A DNA stretch of 36,635 nucleotides from Lachnospiraceae bacterium (GTDB lineage: Bacteria; Bacillota; Clostridia; Lachnospirales; Lachnospiraceae). A program made the translations under genes and the position numbers. Below the pieces are notes generated by a model. That model was not told the origin of the DNA, made no database searches, and saw only the letters and a program-made list of their open reading frames with translations. The stretch is taken from assembly GCA_017449765.1 (NCBI GenBank), contig JAFTFE010000004.1:1-36635 (forward strand). Direction: 5' to 3'. Positions 32,473-36,635 of this stretch are shown piece after piece. The stretch's first letter is position 1, and every line of letters begins with the position of its first letter.

Positions 32473-33240
32473 ATGAACAGAAAAACTAAAGTTTACGTAC
32501 TTATTCTGATATGGCTGGCGATTTTTCTGCAGCTTATTATTAATGCGTCGATTGACCGTGAAGAAAGAATGGTTGAGCAGGTTATGAGTGAGGATATTAA
32601 TAATCTTGCCCTTGGAACAGTAAAGGCATATGCCTATTACGGTTCTGACTATATCAGCACACCAAGCCGTGAGAGTATGGTTAAAAATATTGCAAAAAAA
32701 CTTGGTATAAACTCAGGTTATGAGGTAGTAAGCAAAAAAGATGACCAGATAAAGAATGAGGTAACTACGCTTAATAAATACGGACAGCAGGCAGACACTC
32801 AAATAAAAGTAATAACTCTTTATACGACTGACAAATATGAACAGCCGACATATGAGGATTACATCTTAGTTGAGATAAACCTCAAAGGAAGCAACGGAAC
32901 AACCGCCTATGAGTTCAAGGAGAAGTTAAAAGACATTTACGCTGAGCTCGGAATGACCGCTAATACCAATATCTATCTCTTAAGCCAGGAAAAGGGGGAG
33001 CTTATAGACAGCGAGATTAATGCTTATATAGACAACTTCCTGGAGGAAACAAACGCAACAGAGGTTGACAGAACGGAGTTTGATGATGTCATCTGCATAT
33101 ACGGGTATAGTAATGACATAGATGAGTTTGTATATCAGAATAATAATCGTGTAAATGTCAACATAGCCTTCTCGTATGACGCTGCTGAAGATATAACCTA
33201 CATCCACCGCGCCATACCATTTGTGGACAAGTCATTTTAA
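32473..33240 (+). CDS. YwmB-family (TATA-box-binding-like fold) exported protein
   Basis: A 255-residue protein with an N-terminal hydrophobic segment (about 6-24, VYVLILIWLAIFLQLIINA) acting as a signal or anchor. A domain follows with features of the YwmB family: IAKKLGINSGYEVVSKKDDQIKNEVTTLNKYG, VITLYTTD, LVEINLKGSN, and a second repeat-like half with ICIYGYSNDIDEFVYQNNNRVNVNIAFSYD. YwmB is found in spore formers; its role is unknown. The start at 32473 follows GAGGTGATTTTT. An upstream in-frame ATG at 32425 lacks a site. It is divergent from tyrA, and no clear promoter was found. The stop abuts a large GC-rich palindrome that probably ends transcription. Confidence 0.83.
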   Translation: MNRKTKVYVLILIWLAIFLQLIINASIDREERMVEQVMSEDINNLALGTVKAYAYYGSDYISTPSRESMVKNIAKKLGINSGYEVVSKKDDQIKNEVTTLNKYGQQADTQIKVITLYTTDKYEQPTYEDYILVEINLKGSNGTTAYEFKEKLKDIYAELGMTANTNIYLLSQEKGELIDSEINAYIDNFLEETNATEVDRTEFDDVICIYGYSNDIDEFVYQNNNRVNVNIAFSYDAAEDITYIHRAIPFVDKSF

Positions 33241-33246
33241 AATCGC

Positions 33247-33319
33247 CCCGGGGGACGGGGGAAAGTGGGCGAAAATAAAGAAAATCTTCATTTTCGCCCA
33301 CTAACCCCCGTCCCCCGGG
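33247..33319. repeat. Large GC-rich palindrome (hairpin element)
   Basis: Two arms fold together. GTGGGCGAAAAT (33265-33276) pairs perfectly with ATTTTCGCCCAC (33290-33301). GGGGGACGGGGG (33250-33261) pairs with CCCCCGTCCCCC (33305-33316), and CCC/GGG adds outer pairs. The only breaks are two A/A mismatches. The loop is 13 bases. It lies directly after the ywmB-like stop and before the convergent surface protein's end, so it can act as a terminator for both. A partial copy is at 14288-14315, so it is probably a member of a dispersed repeat family. Confidence 0.85.
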
Positions 33320-33339
33320 ACATCATTTGAAATTAAAGC

Positions 33340-34800
33340 TTACTTACCGCCATACCAGGCGATGCCTTCATCTCTCCAGCCTAAGCTTACGAGATTATCA
33401 CGCTCATCTGCACTGGTTGTGTAATGATGTGAACCTGCTGCCTTGGCATTAGGATTATAAAGTCGATAAAGTGCCTGTCCGTTTTTATCTGATGAGTACC
33501 AGCCGATACCTTCATCCTTCCATCCCAAGCTTACAAGAGTATCTTTTTCTGACTTGCTTGTTGTATAGTGATGATCGCCTGCGTTTGGATTATAGAGACG
33601 ATATACAGGTGTATCGGAACTATCCGGAGCATTCCATGCCACTCCTTCGTACTTCCAGCCTAAGTTACTGAGATTGTCTTTCTCTGTTTCATTTGCAGTA
33701 TAGAAATGTTCACCACTGTTAGGGTTGTAGAGGCGGTACATTGATGAATAACCTTCTTTTGCTATAGGTTCAGCAGGAGCAGGTGTTGGTGTAGTGCCGC
33801 CGCCTATGTATTCGTACTCGTAGGTTGACTCTACGGAACGACCATCGTAGTCATCATATGTTACTTTAACAAGATTACCGTTAGCATCATATTCATTTTG
33901 ATATTCATGTTCATCCCATATTTCTCCATTTTTATAATCTGTTTTTGTGCATAAATTCCAATGAGAATCATATTTTTCAACATAGCGCCAATTGTCTCCG
34001 TAATCATTTGTATTTTCGTAATCCTCTACCTTTTCAACCAAAGTTCCGTTTGAGTCATATTGGTATGTTGCTTTATGAGAGAGATTTCCATTTTTATCAT
34101 TTGATGTTTCAACCGATATTTTTCCATTTGCATCATATTCATATATAGTACAATAACCAACAAGAGAAGAATCTGTTGCCTTTATCAATTTACCATTGTT
34201 ATCGTATTCGTAAAATGTAGTTCCACTGGCACCTTCATCAGAATGATAATATTCTACTAAATTACCATTTGAATCATACTTATACGTTTCAATCTGATAC
34301 CAGCTAAGATCTTCAAATTCTTCAGGTACATACTGGTTATAAAATAACTCTTTTATGATTCTTCCTTTTTCATCATAAAAATAGTTCCATTTTTGAAACC
34401 AGCGATCTCCCAAGCTAGAATTATAACTTTTTTCTTCAATAAGATTACCATTATCATCATATGTATATATAGTTTTAACTTCATAAAAATCATTACGCTC
34501 ACTTACATTGATAAGTCTATATCCGGGTGCACCGGCAGGCTCTCCGAATCCCCAGCTGTCAATACTATCATTAAACTTATAATAATAGTTATTCTTTAAA
34601 AGGTCATCTGACTCAATGTCTTCAAATTCATCCCATTCATCGTCAACCTCAATATCCTCATCATCTTCATACAAAGTATCCTCTGATTCGATATCAACAG
34701 TATTCAATTCTTCCGCATGCAAGTTTAGACTTGTAAATCCGCCTCCACTTATGAGCATAGCGCCACATACAGCCGCTGCCACTAATTTCTTTAACCTCAT
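33340..34800 (-). CDS. Secreted YD-repeat protein with three DUF5648 repeats (paralog 2)
   Basis: A 486-residue exported protein with the same design as the protein at 7693-9096. A signal peptide MRLKKLVAAAVCGAMLISGGG is cut near LHAEE. An acidic stretch (ESDDLYEDDEDIEVDDEWDE-like) follows, then YD repeats (about 90-330, e.g. YEYDANGKISVET), a short Pro/Thr linker (GGGTTPTPAPAEP) and three DUF5648 repeats (about 355-486). The last 130 residues are nearly the same as in the paralog, including the end EGIAWYGGK. ATG at 34800 has GGAGG 8 bases upstream; the longer frame from 34815 covers that site. Upstream lie a hairpin and a tetranucleotide repeat that may affect expression, then an insertion sequence. 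Confidence 0.9.
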   Translation of the reverse strand: MRLKKLVAAAVCGAMLISGGGFTSLNLHAEELNTVDIESEDTLYEDDEDIEVDDEWDEFEDIESDDLLKNNYYYKFNDSIDSWGFGEPAGAPGYRLINVSERNDFYEVKTIYTYDDNGNLIEEKSYNSSLGDRWFQKWNYFYDEKGRIIKELFYNQYVPEEFEDLSWYQIETYKYDSNGNLVEYYHSDEGASGTTFYEYDNNGKLIKATDSSLVGYCTIYEYDANGKISVETSNDKNGNLSHKATYQYDSNGTLVEKVEDYENTNDYGDNWRYVEKYDSHWNLCTKTDYKNGEIWDEHEYQNEYDANGNLVKVTYDDYDGRSVESTYEYEYIGGGTTPTPAPAEPIAKEGYSSMYRLYNPNSGEHFYTANETEKDNLSNLGWKYEGVAWNAPDSSDTPVYRLYNPNAGDHHYTTSKSEKDTLVSLGWKDEGIGWYSSDKNGQALYRLYNPNAKAAGSHHYTTSADERDNLVSLGWRDEGIAWYGGK

Positions 34801-34842
34801 AGTTTTTTCCTCCATTTTATCTTTTTAATTTATAAAACAAAA

Positions 34843-34893
34843 ACAGTACCCATAAGGTATATCATATTTAATATGATACCTTACGGATACTGT
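34843..34893. promoter_or_regulatory. Leader hairpin upstream of paralog 2
   Basis: Imperfect inverted arms: ACAGTACCCATAAGGTAT at the left and ATACCTTACGGATACTGT at the right, with two mismatches and a 2-base bulge, roughly 20 or more pairs. On the minus strand it is followed by TTTTTGTTTT, and on the plus strand by CTTTATTTTC. A possible -10 (TATAAT, minus, 34909-34904) lies just upstream, so the hairpin would be at the very start of the transcript. It may be an attenuator, an mRNA-stabilising stem, or a leftover bidirectional terminator. Confidence 0.55.
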
Positions 34894-34940
34894 CTTTATT
34901 TTCATTATATTATTGTTAAAAAAGGGCAGAATTACATTAA

Positions 34941-34968
34941 TGTCTGTCTGTCTGTCTGTCTGTCTGTG
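34941..34968. repeat. Tetranucleotide repeat (TGTC)6 plus TGTG
   Basis: Six perfect TGTC units (34941-34964) and one TGTG. It is about 140 bases upstream of the surface protein gene and 29 bases before the IS left end. Such repeats change length by slippage. Confidence 0.95.
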
Positions 34969-35011
34969 GATTGTGACAATTTTACTCATCTTAAACTGTA
35001 TCCCATAAACT

Positions 35012-35115
35012 GGACACTCCCCTTTCTAAATTTTCCAGATTTCGGACACACCATTTTGGTGACATCCCCGTTTTCTGGACACGGTATTTTATCAAAAACC
35101 CCATTTTCTGGACAC
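35012..35115. repeat. Array of four GGACAC motifs at 32-33 bp spacing
   Basis: GGACAC occurs at 35012, 35044, 35077 and 35110. The last two lie in TTTTCTGGACACG, and the first is in the left inverted repeat of the IS. The intervening 20 or so bases vary. The spacing is about three helical turns, so the motifs face one side of the DNA. They precede orfA and probably bind transposase. Confidence 0.85.
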
Positions 35116-35173
35116 GCCACTTTTCGCATACCAAAAATGGATGTATAATCAAATAATACGGAGGTAATCAATT

Positions 35174-35611
35174 ATGAATCAACGTTACACAAAATCAAAA
35201 TTCACTGAAGAACAAATGGAACAGCTCGCTGCCAATCCATTTACCAGTAAAGTTGACTATTACCATATCTGGTTCACCCTTGAATTTCAAAACCTATTTT
35301 TGTCACGCTATGAAGCCGGTGAATCCAGCGCCGAAATCTTCGCCAGCATGGGCTATGATATCTCTGTGCTTGGTGCCAATCGTGTCTATAGCTTTCCACG
35401 TCGTCTCAGGAATCGCCTTAACAGTGGCAAGGGACTAATCGAGACTCTATGCCAAACCAAGGCTAAAATGCCTGAAAACACCGATTATAACACTATGCCT
35501 GCACAACAGTCCGTTGCTGCTATGCAACGTGAACTGACATACCTACGACAGCAGGTAGAGTTCCTAAAAAAAATTACAGAACTGGACAACGACAAAAAGC
35601 CGAGGACTTAA
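35174..35611 (+). CDS. IS3-family transposase OrfA (HTH/leucine-zipper protein)
   Basis: A 145-residue DNA-binding protein, the first frame of the IS. The central part (FLSRYEAGESSAEIFASMGYDISVLGANRV) is HTH-like, and the C-terminal helix with YLRQQVEFLKKITEL is a leucine-zipper-like segment, as in IS3 OrfA. GGAGGTAATCAATT precedes ATG, and a TATAAT-like box lies about 30 bases upstream. An A8 run at 35566-35573 near the end allows a -1 shift into orfB, since the -1 frame is open from there to the orfB ATG. Confidence 0.85.
   Translation: MNQRYTKSKFTEEQMEQLAANPFTSKVDYYHIWFTLEFQNLFLSRYEAGESSAEIFASMGYDISVLGANRVYSFPRRLRNRLNSGKGLIETLCQTKAKMPENTDYNTMPAQQSVAAMQRELTYLRQQVEFLKKITELDNDKKPRT
35566..35573 (+). 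promoter_or_regulatory. Candidate -1 frameshift site (A8)
   Basis: Eight A residues lie in the zipper part of orfA. The -1 frame has no stop from about 35569 through the orfB ATG at 35614. A shift would make a single OrfAB transposase, the active form in IS3 elements. The usual IS3 slippery motif is A6G or A7, so A8 is fully suitable. I did not find a clear downstream stem-loop. Confidence 0.65.
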
Positions 35612-35613
35612 TT

Positions 35614-36591
35614 ATGGACAAACCAAATTCAAAATACGAAATCATCCATGAAATTATTTCTCAAGAAGGCAATCTACAAAACATAAGTGAGCTTTGTGAA
35701 ATCGCCGGAGTGTCCAGATCCGGATATTATTACTGGCTTCACTCTTCTGACAAACGTGCCGAAAAGGAAACGAGGGATCAGGCTGATTTTGAACTTATAC
35801 TCCAAGCCTACCAATTCAGAGGCTATGATAAAGGCATCAGAGGCATCCATATGAGGCTTTTACATATGAATCCGCCTATTATTATGAACACCAAGAAAAT
35901 ACAGCGTCTGATGCATAAATACGGACTTAAATGCCCCATTAGAAAAGCAAATCCCTATAGGCGCATGGCTAAAGCTATCAAAACCGATGCGATTGCTGAT
36001 AACCTCCTGCAACGGCAGTTCAAGGAACACGGTCCACGAAAAGTACTTCTTACGGATATTACTTATATTCCATGTTGTGGTGTATTCTTTTACCTATCTG
36101 TCATCAAGGATGCATATACAATGCAAATACTGGCACATGTATTAAGTGAATCTCTTGAACTCGACTTTGTTCTCGAAACAGTAAACATCCTTATTGAAAA
36201 CCATGGTGTCACCCTTGATGATGAGACCCTTATCCATAGTGACCAAGGTTGCCATTATACAAGCAAGAAGTTTAGGGAAATCGTTAAGGACTACCATCTC
36301 CGCCAGTCCATGTCACGCCGCGGAAACTGCTGGGATAATGCTCCACAGGAGAGTTTCTTCGGTCATATGAAAGATGAAATCATGGATAAGATTGCCCTTG
36401 CTGAATCATTTGCAGATGCTAAGGCTATCATAGATGATTACATTGATTACTACAACAACGACCGGGGACAGTGGCAACTTGCCAAACTTTCACCTAATGA
36501 ATATTATAGTTACATAACAACAGGACATTACCCTCTTATCACCTATGATGGAGCTGTACCTGTATCACCTTTTTCAACTCAGGACAATTAA
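35614..36591 (+). CDS. IS3-family transposase OrfB (DDE integrase)
   Basis: A 325-residue transposase catalytic part. It has an N-terminal HTH_21-like region (ISELCEIAGVSRSGYYYWL), a segment KKIQRLMHKYGLKCPIRK, and the rve core. The catalytic triad is Asp148 (LLTDITYI), Asp210 (IHSDQGCHYTS) and Glu246 (NAPQESFFGHMKDE), with the D-35-E spacing of IS3. All three are present, so the element may be active. It can start alone: GAGG is 8 bases before ATG. It can also be made by frameshift from orfA. The C-terminus YYNNDRGQWQLAKLSPNEYY is typical of the family. Confidence 0.96.
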   Translation: MDKPNSKYEIIHEIISQEGNLQNISELCEIAGVSRSGYYYWLHSSDKRAEKETRDQADFELILQAYQFRGYDKGIRGIHMRLLHMNPPIIMNTKKIQRLMHKYGLKCPIRKANPYRRMAKAIKTDAIADNLLQRQFKEHGPRKVLLTDITYIPCCGVFFYLSVIKDAYTMQILAHVLSESLELDFVLETVNILIENHGVTLDDETLIHSDQGCHYTSKKFREIVKDYHLRQSMSRRGNCWDNAPQESFFGHMKDEIMDKIALAESFADAKAIIDDYIDYYNNDRGQWQLAKLSPNEYYSYITTGHYPLITYDGAVPVSPFSTQDN

Positions 36592-36635
36592 CTGTTCTGC
36601 TTTATAAATTTGTCCTTGACAAAGGGTACACTTTA

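Larger units (their letters stand above)
34997..36630 (+). mobile_element. IS3-family insertion sequence
   Basis: It contains orfA and orfB. The left end TGTATCCCATAAACTGGACA (starts 34997) and the right end, read inward as TGTACCCTTTGTCAAGGACA (ends at about 36630), match at 12 of the first 20 bases, with GGACA at the same offset. TAAA precedes TGTA on both sides, so the true tips may lie a few bases further out. The window stops at 36635, so target duplication cannot be checked. Total length is about 1.6 kb. Confidence 0.85.

Noticed and set aside
35012-35115. CRISPR array
   Set aside because: The repeated unit is only about 6-13 bases with loose flanks, lies within the IS end and has no cas genes nearby. 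Transposase sites explain it better.
34991-36635. Target-site duplication of the IS
   Set aside because: The left flank (AAC) and right flank (CTT) do not match, and the window ends 5 bases after the apparent tip, so the exact ends and any duplication cannot be decided.

Overview
The window looks like a chromosomal segment of a spore-forming, low-GC Gram-positive bacterium of the class Clostridia, most likely family Lachnospiraceae. The reasons are AT-rich sequence with strong GGAGG ribosome binding sites, sporulation and germination genes (spoIIR, a gerA-type germinant receptor, sipL), the tmk-yaaR-holB-ricT-trmN6-rsmI order also known from Bacillus subtilis, a non-mevalonate isoprenoid gene (ispE), and secreted YD-repeat/DUF5648 and T/E-rich LPXTG-like surface proteins typical of gut Clostridia. 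The assignment to Lachnospiraceae is inference from protein style. No rRNA, tRNA, CRISPR array or known riboswitch was seen.

Nearly all genes lie on the minus strand, so operons read from high to low coordinates. From the left edge: (1) 1-4629 is one apparent operon: a 34-residue membrane protein, a VanW-type wall protein, an AIR-synthase-like protein, an Lrp/AsnC regulator, a PLP aminotransferase and the 5' end of trmL. (2) 4658-9096: a plus-strand membrane protein of unknown role, then endonuclease III, a DUF815 ATPase, a small membrane protein and a secreted YD-repeat/DUF5648 protein. (3) 9280-13408: a large sortase-anchored surface protein and an unusual two-HTH regulator, separated by a perfect 18-bp inverted repeat. 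(4) 13425-18148: the conserved tmk to rsmI housekeeping operon. (5) 18254-21066: a two-gene YhaN/YhaO-like (SbcC/SbcD-like) module in which the phosphoesterase lacks several catalytic residues. (6) 21172-25245: spoIIR and a germinant receptor operon in which the B permease and a shortened C subunit appear fused. (7) 25345-30909: a FadR-type regulator, ispE, an LCP wall-polymer ligase, SipL and a lipoprotein. (8) 30978-34800: a broken XRE regulator, tyrA, a YwmB-family protein, a large GC-rich palindrome and a second YD-repeat/DUF5648 protein. (9) 34997 to about 36630: an IS3-family insertion sequence with an unusual array of four GGACAC motifs about 33 bp apart at its left end.

Most of the window is ordinary housekeeping and sporulation sequence. 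The most interesting observations are the degenerate phosphoesterase/ATPase pair, the GerB-GerC fusion, the periodic array in the IS, the dispersed GC-rich palindromic repeat, the overlooked 34-residue membrane protein gene, and the leader hairpin and tetranucleotide repeat upstream of the second surface protein. Start codons were re-chosen from ribosome binding sites where the longest reading frame looked too long.
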